Below, in pieces: positions 8,747 through 16,102 of a DNA stretch of 64,000 nt. Under the pieces are notes generated by a model. The model was not told the origin of the DNA and did not search any database. It saw only the letters and a program-made list of their open reading frames with translations. Numbering within the stretch: the first letter of the stretch is position 1; the number at the start of each line of letters is the position of its first letter. The stretch comes from Tunicatimonas sp964551335 (GTDB lineage: Bacteria > Bacteroidota > Bacteroidia > Cytophagales > Cyclobacteriaceae): assembly GCA_964551335.1 (NCBI GenBank), contig CAZKCO010000003.1, positions 186,001 to 250,000 of the forward strand, given 5' to 3'. The translations under genes were made by a program, and so were the position numbers.

Positions 8747-9287
8747 GTGCCGCATTTACCATCTTCTTCATTACGTACATCTTCTGATACTCAGGTTTCA
8801 AGTTAGGGTAGGCAAGTATTGCCTCACCGTGCATGACGAATCCTGCTTTCTGATAAAATGTAATGCTATCCCGACTACTGGCCATCACCTTCAGCCAGAC
8901 TATTTCTTTATGTAAAGATTGCGCTATTTTAAAACACTGTTGGGTTAGCTGCTTGCCAATTCCTCGTCCAGCGGCTTTTTTAATTATATATATACGATGC
9001 AACTCCATTGCATTAGAGAGTTCTTCCAATGGTGCCTCCAGATTGGTTTTTAAGTATCCTACCGCTTGCTGTTGCCAGTATGCCAAATAGTACTGACTAT
9101 TCGGGTCAGCTAGCTCGCGGCCTAGTACCTCTACCGAATAGGTATTATTGATAAAACCAACTCCCTGATCGTTCCAGAGATATTTGAAATGATCGTTATA
9201 CGCCTGAATGGCTAGCTGCGACAGCAGCTCGGCTTTTTCTGGACCAATCAGCTTAATGGATAGATTAGATGATACGGACGTACTCAT
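8739..9287 (-). CDS. GNAT family N-acetyltransferase
   Basis: A 182-residue single GNAT domain. The acetyl-CoA-binding P-loop is visible as AAGRGIGKQLTQQC (Q/RxxGxG/A type, about residue 105), followed by IVWLKVMASSRDSITFYQKAGF, the usual strand-helix end of the fold. It transfers acetyl groups to an unknown amine. It lies six bases downstream of the double-GNAT gene and overlaps the next gene, so all three form an operon. The N-terminal portion resembles that of the neighbouring double-GNAT protein (SVEVLGRELADPNSQYYLAY against STIRQELADSKAMFFVAY), suggesting local duplication. Confidence 0.88.
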   Translation of the reverse strand: MSTSVSSNLSIKLIGPEKAELLSQLAIQAYNDHFKYLWNDQGVGFINNTYSVEVLGRELADPNSQYYLAYWQQQAVGYLKTNLEAPLEELSNAMELHRIYIIKKAAGRGIGKQLTQQCFKIAQSLHKEIVWLKVMASSRDSITFYQKAGFVMHGEAILAYPNLKPEYQKMYVMKKMVNAAHD

Positions 9288-9293
9288 GATTTA

Positions 9294-10247
9294 TTAGGAA
9301 GAAAGGTCTAGCCTCATGACCACTGCCGAGTCGGGGCATAGCTGGGCGTATTCTTGGGTTTGTTGAATGTCCATCGGTACCTCAGTGCGAGAAACCGGAT
9401 GAAAGCCTATTTTTCGAAAGAAATCTGCCGCAGTAGTTGTTAGCAAATAAACAGCTTCTAATTCTTTTTTTTTAGCTATCTCTAGCGTCTGCTGAGCTAG
9501 CTGTTTTCCTAACCCCTTTCCCTGAAAAGCCGGATCTACTACTAGCGAACGGAGCAACCCTGCCGATGAATATGATTCTAATCCGCAACAACCAACTATC
9601 CGATTAGCAGTGTTTCTGATAAGCAGAAAAGAAATATGATCACTAATATCTTCTACTGGTAGTTGCTGCGCTTGTAGTAACGTGCAGATTTTGGCTAAAT
9701 CCTGGGGCTGGGCCGAAGTAAACTCAAAGGGAGGCACGCTACGTTTCATCAGCAAGTCGGTTTGAGGATCGTTCCCCATCATAAAAACATGAGAGCTAAA
9801 AGTACGGAAACCCCATTTTTCGTAAAAGGCAATAGCCTGGGGGTTATGCTCCCACACTCCTAACCATAGAATATTGAAACGGTTAGCCTGAGCGTAATCC
9901 AACGCGGTTTGCATTAACCGGGTACCAATTCCTTTTCCGATGGCTGATTGCTGCACGTAAATACGCTGGAGCTCCAGGGCTCTTTCTCCTGCTAATTGAG
10001 ATTGAGTACGATCAGAACGTAACTTTAGATAGCCGACTAGCGATGCTTGCTCATAAGCGACAAAAAACATGGCTTTAGAATCAGCTAACTCCTGGCGGAT
10101 GGTAGACTCCCGGAAGGCTTCATCAACGTAAATGTAAAAATCCTGCTCGTTATTATCTTTCTCAAACGCCTCTACGAACGTCTGACGGCTCAGGACTGCC
10201 AATTCGCGAGCCATTTTTTCCAAAGCCGGTTTTATTTGTACCTCCAT
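9294..10247 (-). CDS. Tandem GNAT protein: acetyltransferase fused to ArsN2-like acetyltransferase
   Basis: A 317-residue protein holding two GNAT domains. The first (about residues 1-160) has the acetyl-CoA loop AIGKGIGTRLMQTAL; the second (about 170-315) has FQGKGLGKQLAQQTLEIA, followed by VYLLTTTAADFFRKIGF, the pattern of the arsenic-resistance acetyltransferase ArsN2 group. The ArsN2 likeness is from memory of the family, and no arsenic genes are nearby. The start is ATG 10247; a TTG twelve bases upstream is less likely. It heads the three-gene cluster that ends at 8405. Confidence 0.85.
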   Translation of the reverse strand: MEVQIKPALEKMARELAVLSRQTFVEAFEKDNNEQDFYIYVDEAFRESTIRQELADSKAMFFVAYEQASLVGYLKLRSDRTQSQLAGERALELQRIYVQQSAIGKGIGTRLMQTALDYAQANRFNILWLGVWEHNPQAIAFYEKWGFRTFSSHVFMMGNDPQTDLLMKRSVPPFEFTSAQPQDLAKICTLLQAQQLPVEDISDHISFLLIRNTANRIVGCCGLESYSSAGLLRSLVVDPAFQGKGLGKQLAQQTLEIAKKKELEAVYLLTTTAADFFRKIGFHPVSRTEVPMDIQQTQEYAQLCPDSAVVMRLDLSS

Positions 10248-10321
10248 AGCTGAGACCAAATAGACTTTAATTCTGGTAAACTAAAGTAGTATAAAATCAA
10301 CAGAATGAGCGTGGGTAGGTA

Positions 10322-10354
10322 ATAAAAAAGGCTACCCACCTCAGTGAATAGCCT
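10322..10354 (-). terminator. Rho-independent terminator after the FAS1 gene
   Basis: Read on the minus strand, the hairpin has a stem AGGCTA (10354-10349) pairing with TAGCCT (10334-10329), extended internally by CAC/GTG around a TGAG loop, and is followed directly by a run of T at 10324-10329. It lies 27 bases beyond the FAS1 stop codon. Confidence 0.8.
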
Positions 10355-10380
10355 CAATTCAGAAATTATATTTCTGAGAA

Positions 10381-10902
10381 CTAGTAATTGTCTTCTTCTT
10401 TTTCCCCTTGTGCCGTACCAGTCATACTAGGGGGTAAGATTACAGCGTCGATCACGTGTACAACACCGTTAGAAGCTTCTACATCGGCGGCTACCACTTT
10501 AGCACCCTCAATCATCGCCTCGCCGTCTTTCAGCATTACTTCAGCATTACTACCTTCTACCGTAGCTGCTTGCATACCGTCCGACAAATCAGAGGAAAGA
10601 ACCTTTCCTGATACTACGTGGTAGGTTAGTACTGCCACTAACTTATCCTTATTTTCCGGCTTCAACAAGCTTTCCAAGGTTCCTTCGGGAAGAGCCGCAA
10701 AAGCCTCATTAGTAGGGGCAAATACAGTGAAAGGTCCATCACTTTGTAGAGTTTCTACCAACTCAGCCGCTTTCACAGCCTCTACCAGAGTAGATAAGTT
10801 GTCCTGCTCCATCGCCAGGGCTACAATGTCCTTGTCTTGAGCAAAAGTTAATGTGGTCATGAATAGACCGGCTAAAAAGAAAATAAATGCGTTCGTTTTC
10901 AT
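10381..10902 (-). CDS. Secreted fasciclin (FAS1) domain protein
   Basis: A 173-residue protein with a signal peptide (MKTNAFIFFLAGLFMTTLTFAQ, cleaved after about residue 21) and one FAS1 domain. The two conserved FAS1 blocks are visible: DGPFTVFAPTNEAFAALP and YHVVSGKVLSSDLSDG, with GVVHVIDAVILPP at the end. FAS1 domains mediate adhesion or matrix contact outside the cell. The start at ATG 10902 places the signal peptide at the N-terminus; the frame stays open for 38 codons upstream, but that stretch is AT-rich and not protein-like. A clear terminator follows. Confidence 0.9.
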   Translation of the reverse strand: MKTNAFIFFLAGLFMTTLTFAQDKDIVALAMEQDNLSTLVEAVKAAELVETLQSDGPFTVFAPTNEAFAALPEGTLESLLKPENKDKLVAVLTYHVVSGKVLSSDLSDGMQAATVEGSNAEVMLKDGEAMIEGAKVVAADVEASNGVVHVIDAVILPPSMTGTAQGEKEEDNY

Positions 10903-11181
10903 AGTTATATTCGTTTGTGTAATAAATTTTACAAACACATAACAGAAACTATCACCCATTGTTTTGTTTAATTTTGTTTTATTAAAATTTAACAGAAAGT
11001 TAATGCAACCCAGCAAATATCTTTTTGTAAAAATCTGAATGATAGAGTTTTATATATATTCTTTAGCTGTATCTTTTGAAAGAGATGATTAAAAAAACCA
11101 ATAAATGCTTTAAACAGCTTCTTATTGAGCTTGTGAATGTAATTCCAAATTTTTGTGGGGAAGTGCTTCGTGCATGCAGAC

Positions 11182-11292
11182 CTACCCAGCGTACATCAGC
11201 CAACCCATAATAGCTAATATAATAAGCAGTAACAGTAACCAAGGCCAAACTGGTTTTTTACGGGTTTTGCGTTCAAGATGCATAGCTGCCAT
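11182..11292 (-). CDS. Short single-span membrane peptide (36 aa)
   Basis: This frame is shorter than usual gene-calling limits. It reads M-A-A-M, a basic stretch (HLERKTRKKP), then one hydrophobic span beginning WPW and continuing LLLLLIILAIMGWLMYAG before the TAG stop. The positive-inside start followed by a 20-residue helix is that of a tail- or signal-anchored membrane microprotein. A second in-frame ATG at 11283 would give 33 residues. It lies alone between the flippase and the FAS1 gene on the same strand. No function can be assigned. A chance hydrophobic frame cannot be excluded without conservation data. Confidence 0.5.
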   Translation of the reverse strand: MAAMHLERKTRKKPVWPWLLLLLIILAIMGWLMYAG

Positions 11293-11400
11293 AGCGAAGA
11301 ATCAATCAGTTTTATTGAATATAGAAAACTTAATTTAGAAAATGTAGCAATAAAATCTTACCCGCCCATTGAAAGGCACTTAAGAATTTAATCTCCTGCT

Positions 11401-12876
11401 TCATGCGCTCTTCACCGGAGCCAACACTTTGTCTCGTAGCTTGGTAACAACCAGGATTTTCTCTAATAAGTCTCTCTCGAAGATCACTAAGTACCACAAA
11501 TATCCGGTACTAATCATAATAGCACCAAGTATCAGTTGTAACCAATATGATAAGGAATACATGTGGTTTACTAAAATTACTCCTCCGCCAAGAATCAGAG
11601 AAATAACAAAAGGCTTCCAGGCTAGCTTCAATATCGCTGAGTAATGTACGCCAACCAGCTTATGCACCACTCGCTGGTACCAAAAGAACCGAAAAATTCG
11701 GTCAACCAGTATTCCGAGGGCGGCTCCGTTAATACCGTAAATCAGAGCGCCGACTGTTACTGCCGGAATGGTAGAGAAGAGGGTACATCCAATACTTAAT
11801 TTCATGGAAAGATCGGATCGACCTACACTACGCATGATAACGGTAGCATTAGCTGATAATCCCGTTAGAACTGTACCCAAAGCTAAAATCTGTAGTGGTA
11901 TAATAGCAAGTTCCCATTGCTGCCCAAACCCTACCCGAATAATCGGTTCGGCCAGCACCGTAAGCGTCAACATTACCGGAAAAACTACCAGCTGGTTTAC
12001 TTTGCTAATCTGCAGATAAAACCGGGCAATAGTTTCTGTACTTTGCTGAATAGAAGAATATGCCGGAAACATTACCTTATTTACTACCCTAGTCAGTTGC
12101 TTCATCAGCGTATTGGTCAGGATAAATCCCAATGTGTAGGCACCTAGGGCAGCACCACCAATCAGCTTTCCGATAAGCAGATAATCTACATTTAGTGTAA
12201 AGAAGTGAAAGATACGCTCAACCATCACCTTACTGCCAAAACCGAACAGATCTTGAAACGCCGATTTGCTAAACGCAAACTTAGGGTACCAGCGGGTGGG
12301 TATCCAGTAAAAGATAGCGGCTACTAACGAAACAATTACTCCGTTCCAGGCCAATGCCCATACTCCCCACCCCTCAAAGGCCAACCATATAGCCAGCAAC
12401 CCTCCTATTAATACCGATGCCACCTCGGCTAGGGCTTGTGGTTTAAAATTTAAGCTTTTGCTTAATTTTGCTTTAGGAATGGCGTAGAGTGTATTAAATA
12501 CTAACGGTAAAGCCAGTAACGGCATAATCTGCTCAAGCAAGGGTTCGCCGTAAAACCAGGCTGCTAATGGGGATACCAACCAGACGATAAGTGCGTAGCC
12601 GATTAAAGCGATTCCCAGATTAATCCAGAAGGCGGTGACATAGTGAATATCGCGCATTGCCTGCCGGGGCCGTTGTATAAGAGCGGAAACCATTCCAAGC
12701 TCACTGACCACTTCAGTAAAACCAATGAAAACAGCTGCCATACCGATGATACCATAGTCTTCGGGTAAAAGCAATTTGGCCAGTATCAGCTTAAAAAGTA
12801 GACGTAATCCCTGCGAACCAAAAGATGCCAACGTAGTCCAGCCGATGCCAGACATAATTCTATTCTGTAGTCTCAT
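11401..12876 (-). CDS. Lipopolysaccharide/exopolysaccharide flippase, MOP superfamily (Wzx/WzxC-like)
   Basis: A 491-residue membrane protein with about fourteen hydrophobic helices. The N-terminus (MSGIGWTTLASFGSQGLRLL) and following LAKLLLPEDYGIIGMAAVFIG are typical of WzxC/TuaB-type polysaccharide transporters, which flip lipid-linked oligosaccharides across the inner membrane. It is not next to glycosyltransferases here, but the window's right edge carries Wza/Wzc genes about 48 kb away. The start at ATG 12876 fits the first helix. The downstream neighbour on the same strand is the 36-residue membrane peptide, 108 bases away. Confidence 0.9.
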   Translation of the reverse strand: MRLQNRIMSGIGWTTLASFGSQGLRLLFKLILAKLLLPEDYGIIGMAAVFIGFTEVVSELGMVSALIQRPRQAMRDIHYVTAFWINLGIALIGYALIVWLVSPLAAWFYGEPLLEQIMPLLALPLVFNTLYAIPKAKLSKSLNFKPQALAEVASVLIGGLLAIWLAFEGWGVWALAWNGVIVSLVAAIFYWIPTRWYPKFAFSKSAFQDLFGFGSKVMVERIFHFFTLNVDYLLIGKLIGGAALGAYTLGFILTNTLMKQLTRVVNKVMFPAYSSIQQSTETIARFYLQISKVNQLVVFPVMLTLTVLAEPIIRVGFGQQWELAIIPLQILALGTVLTGLSANATVIMRSVGRSDLSMKLSIGCTLFSTIPAVTVGALIYGINGAALGILVDRIFRFFWYQRVVHKLVGVHYSAILKLAWKPFVISLILGGGVILVNHMYSLSYWLQLILGAIMISTGYLWYLVIFERDLLEKILVVTKLRDKVLAPVKSA

Positions 12877-13304
12877 AAAAAAATGTAATAGGAAGAAACT
12901 AATACCAATCTCCTCTAGTCATCGTTAATTCCTGGTTCCTATGTATCAACCCAACTTGGCAACAATATTGGTGCTTTCACAAAAAATTGCACTTATACAA
13001 GAATAAGTGAATTTAAAAGATTAAATAATAGCACCTATCTAAGGTTATACTCAAAAGTAGGTAAAAAAGTTAGAAATAACAGAAATATTAATACTCTTTC
13101 CCCGTACTAAGCTATTTCACGAACAGATAGCAGCAAATTTAGCCGGTTCATTACTCAGTTGTTCTAACCTATACCCTATATGAAGCAACCAGTAAACTAC
13201 TGGACACTCGCCCAAATTTAGAGCACGCTTATAGGTTATCAACGGATTCTCTATTATCCTCATTTGATCGCTTGCGTAAGATTCAGAACAAATCACCAAA
13301 ATCT

Positions 13305-13383
13305 GTCATATTGACTTATTTTACTTCGCAATTCATCATTTTTACGCCATAATGGCATTAAAAGTAGACCAAAAGGCTTTGGT
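13305..13383 (+). promoter_or_regulatory. Three inverted repeats upstream of clpB, candidate heat-shock operator region
   Basis: Three perfect inverted repeats lie within 79 bases: GTCA-TAT-TGAC at 13305-13315, GCCAT-A-ATGGC at 13346-13356, and ACCAAA-AGGC-TTTGGT at 13368-13383. The last ends three bases before the -7 box, over the promoter. They do not match the CIRCE element. Repressor binding is inferred. Confidence 0.4.
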
Positions 13384-13385
13384 AG

Positions 13386-13393
13386 TAGTTTTG
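13386..13393 (+). promoter_or_regulatory. Candidate clpB -7 box
   Basis: TAGTTTTG fits TAnnTTTG exactly and lies 44 bases before the ATG. The -33 region lacks TTG, which may indicate dependence on an activator or an alternative sigma factor. Confidence 0.42.
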
Positions 13394-13423
13394 ATATATT
13401 GTAATAGAAATCATCACATACAT

Positions 13424-13430
13424 AAGGAGG
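13424..13430 (+). promoter_or_regulatory. Strong Shine-Dalgarno of clpB
   Basis: AAGGAGG lies seven bases upstream of the ATG at 13438. A full Shine-Dalgarno match is unusual in this phylum, where most genes in the window have none, and it fixes the clpB start. Confidence 0.75.
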
Positions 13431-13437
13431 ATAGAAC

Positions 13438-16047
13438 ATGAACTTAGATAACTACACTATAAAATCGCAAGAGGCGATACAAAAAGCCGCTGAAATTGCC
13501 AATGGTAATCAGCAGCAGGCCATTGAGCCCGGACACTTACTGAAGGCAGTGTTACAGGCAGACGAAAATGTAATATCGTTTGTATTGAACAAACTGAGCA
13601 TTAACCGCTCTCAGCTAGATAACGGAGTGGATGCTATTATTCAATCGTATCCTAAGGTAAGCGGACAGCAACCTTACTTGTCTAACGACAGTGCAGCCGC
13701 ACTCCGTAAGGCCGAAACCTACCTAAAAGAATTTCAGGATGAGTTTATTGCCGTTGAACATATACTTCTAGGGTTGTTGGGCGGTAAAGATAAAGTTGCT
13801 TCTTTAATGAAGCAGTCGGGCTTTGCCGAAAAAGAACTTAAAGCCGCCATTCAGGAATTGCGCGGTGGCGACCGGGTAACTGATCAGAACGCTGAAGCTA
13901 AGTATAAATCGCTGGAGCGCTACTCTAAGAATCTAAATCAACTAGCCAAAGCCGGTAAAATTGACCCGGTGATTGGCCGAGATGAAGAAATCCGCCGGGT
14001 ACTGCAAATTCTAGCTCGCCGAACCAAGAACAACCCGATTTTATTGGGTGAACCCGGAGTAGGTAAAACCGCTATTGTTGAAGGGTTGGCCCAGCGAATT
14101 GTAGACGGAGACGTACCCGAAAATTTGAAGACCAAAACTATTGTGGCTCTGGACATGGGACTGCTCGTGGCTGGTGCTAAATATAAGGGTGAATTTGAGG
14201 AGCGACTGAAATCCGTCATCAAGGAAGTAACCGATTCTGACGGGCAGATCATTCTATTTATTGACGAGATTCACACCCTGATCGGTGCTGGTGGCGGCGA
14301 AGGAGCGATGGACGCGGCTAATCTGCTGAAACCTGCATTAGCCCGCGGTGAACTGCATGCAATCGGAGCTACTACTCTAAAAGAATATCAAAAGTATATT
14401 GAGAAAGATAAAGCATTGGAACGGCGATTTCAGACAGTGATAGTGAATGAACCGGATGTGGCTGATGCTATCTCCATCTTGCGGGGTATTAAAGATCGTT
14501 ACGAATTGCACCACGGCGTGCAAATTAAAGATGATGCGGTCATCTCGGCGGTAGAACTGTCTAACCGCTATATCAGCGATCGTTTCTTACCCGATAAAGC
14601 CATTGACTTAATGGACGAAGCCGCAGCTCGCTTACGGATGGAGATTGACTCGCTACCTGAAGAGTTGGATGAACTAAACCGTAAAATCATGCAGCTGGAA
14701 ATTGAGCGAGAAGCTATTCGTCGGGAAAAAGATAAGGAGAAAGAAGCCCAGTTGAATAAGGAAATCTCCGAACTGGAAGACCAGCGGAAAGATGTGAAAG
14801 CCAAGTGGGAAAACGAAAAGGCGGTCATCAAAGGTATTCAGGAAGAGAAAGAAAAACTCGATCGCTATAAAGTAGAAGCCGAGCAGGCCGAACGGGCGGG
14901 CGACTACGGACGTGTAGCCGAAATCCGCTACGGCAAGGTAGGAGAAAGCGAGCGAAAGCTAGCCGAGCTTCAGCAGAAACTGGTAGAAATGCAGCAAGGC
15001 AGTTCTCTCCTGAAAGAGGAGGTTGATGCTGAAGATATTGCCGAAGTAGTAGCAAAGTGGACGGGTATTCCGGTATCTAAAATGCTGCAAAGCGAACGCG
15101 AAAAATTGCTACACTTGGAAGATGAGCTTAGCCGCCGCGTAGCCGGTCAGGGCGAAGCGATTGAAGCCTTATCCGACGCAGTGCGTCGCAGCCGGGCCGG
15201 ACTACAAGACCCTAAGCGCCCCATCGGTTCCTTTATCTTTTTAGGAACTACCGGCGTAGGTAAAACCGAGCTAGCCAAGGCATTAGCGGAGTTTCTGTTT
15301 GATGATGAGAACAACATGGTACGGATTGATATGTCCGAATATCAGGAGCGGCACGCGGTAAGCCGACTCATCGGGGCACCTCCCGGCTACGTGGGCTACG
15401 ATGAAGGCGGACAGTTGACCGAAGCAGTGCGCCGTAAGCCCTACTCCGTAATTCTGCTAGATGAAATTGAGAAAGCGCATCCCGATGTGTTTAACATCTT
15501 ACTACAGGTGCTGGATGATGGCCGTCTGACCGATAATAAAGGACGGGTAGCTAACTTTAAGAACACGATCATCATTATGACCACCAATATTGGTTCTACA
15601 CTGATTCAGGAGCGCTTCCAGGACATCAACCCGTTCAACGAAGATGAGATTTTGGAAGAAACCAAACGAGAAGTGTTTGAACTGCTGAAAAAGTCGGTAC
15701 GACCAGAGTTTCTGAACCGGATTGACGAAACGATCATGTTCCGCCCGCTGTCAAAGGAGGATATGCGCAAGATTGTAGAAATTCAGTTCAACCTGATTAA
15801 GCGTCGCCTGGAGGAAAACGGAATCAAGATTGAGGCAACTGACGATGCATTGGATTACCTGGGAGAGATTGGATTTGATCCCCAATTTGGCGCCCGTCCG
15901 CTCAAGCGGGTACTGCAACGCGAAGTGCTGAACCAGTTGTCTAAGGAGATTCTGGCCGGAAATATCAGCCGCGATTCCATCGTGGGAATTGAATTAAGCG
16001 ATGATCGGCAGATCAAGTTTATCAACCTGGATGAGGTTCAAATATAA
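13438..16047 (+). CDS. clpB: ATP-dependent disaggregase ClpB
   Basis: The 869-residue protein has the standard ClpB length and order: a Clp N-domain (1-150), a first AAA+ domain with Walker A GEPGVGKT at about residue 204 and Walker B ILFIDEIHT, a coiled-coil middle domain (about 410-525) rich in Glu and Lys, and a second AAA+ domain with Walker A GTTGVGKT at about 603 and ILLDEIEKAHPDV. The presence of the middle domain and absence of a ClpP-binding IGF loop support ClpB over ClpA or ClpC. It works with DnaK in the cytoplasm to rescue aggregated proteins after heat stress. Its leader has an unusually strong ribosome binding site and palindromes, fitting tight stress control. A terminator follows. 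Confidence 0.98.
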   Translation: MNLDNYTIKSQEAIQKAAEIANGNQQQAIEPGHLLKAVLQADENVISFVLNKLSINRSQLDNGVDAIIQSYPKVSGQQPYLSNDSAAALRKAETYLKEFQDEFIAVEHILLGLLGGKDKVASLMKQSGFAEKELKAAIQELRGGDRVTDQNAEAKYKSLERYSKNLNQLAKAGKIDPVIGRDEEIRRVLQILARRTKNNPILLGEPGVGKTAIVEGLAQRIVDGDVPENLKTKTIVALDMGLLVAGAKYKGEFEERLKSVIKEVTDSDGQIILFIDEIHTLIGAGGGEGAMDAANLLKPALARGELHAIGATTLKEYQKYIEKDKALERRFQTVIVNEPDVADAISILRGIKDRYELHHGVQIKDDAVISAVELSNRYISDRFLPDKAIDLMDEAAARLRMEIDSLPEELDELNRKIMQLEIEREAIRREKDKEKEAQLNKEISELEDQRKDVKAKWENEKAVIKGIQEEKEKLDRYKVEAEQAERAGDYGRVAEIRYGKVGESERKLAELQQKLVEMQQGSSLLKEEVDAEDIAEVVAKWTGIPVSKMLQSEREKLLHLEDELSRRVAGQGEAIEALSDAVRRSRAGLQDPKRPIGSFIFLGTTGVGKTELAKALAEFLFDDENNMVRIDMSEYQERHAVSRLIGAPPGYVGYDEGGQLTEAVRRKPYSVILLDEIEKAHPDVFNILLQVLDDGRLTDNKGRVANFKNTIIIMTTNIGSTLIQERFQDINPFNEDEILEETKREVFELLKKSVRPEFLNRIDETIMFRPLSKEDMRKIVEIQFNLIKRRLEENGIKIEATDDALDYLGEIGFDPQFGARPLKRVLQREVLNQLSKEILAGNISRDSIVGIELSDDRQIKFINLDEVQI

Positions 16048-16071
16048 CCTTCTCCCGTCACTGGATATAAG

Positions 16072-16102
16072 AAAGCAGAGGTGCAATATCTCTGCTTTTT
16101 TT
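16072..16102 (+). terminator. Rho-independent terminator after clpB
   Basis: AAAGCAGAG (16072-16080) pairs with CTCTGCTTT (16090-16098) around a 9-base loop and is followed by a T run. Its end overlaps the TAA of the convergent phosphatase gene. Confidence 0.85.

Larger units (their letters stand above)
12877..13437. other. 561-base divergent intergenic region upstream of clpB
   Basis: The region holds the clpB promoter and three inverted repeats, listed separately. A 60-codon minus-strand frame at 13117-13299 exists, but it has no recognisable features and I do not call it. No RNA gene was recognised. Confidence 0.6.

Noticed and set aside
10903..11016. 38-codon upstream extension of the FAS1 frame
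   Set aside because: It would place Lys/Asn-rich residues before a perfectly formed signal peptide; ATG 10902 is the better start.
11063..11248. 61-codon minus-strand frame overlapping the 36-residue peptide in another frame
   Set aside because: It runs through the peptide-coding stretch with less protein-like composition; the shorter frame has a clear membrane-peptide layout.
11153..11338. 61-codon plus-strand frame opposite the 36-residue peptide
   Set aside because: It is antisense to a better candidate and has no recognisable features.
13117..13299. 60-codon minus-strand frame upstream of clpB
   Set aside because: No recognisable motif, no promoter or ribosome binding site, and low protein likeness. 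It cannot be excluded as a small gene, but evidence is lacking.
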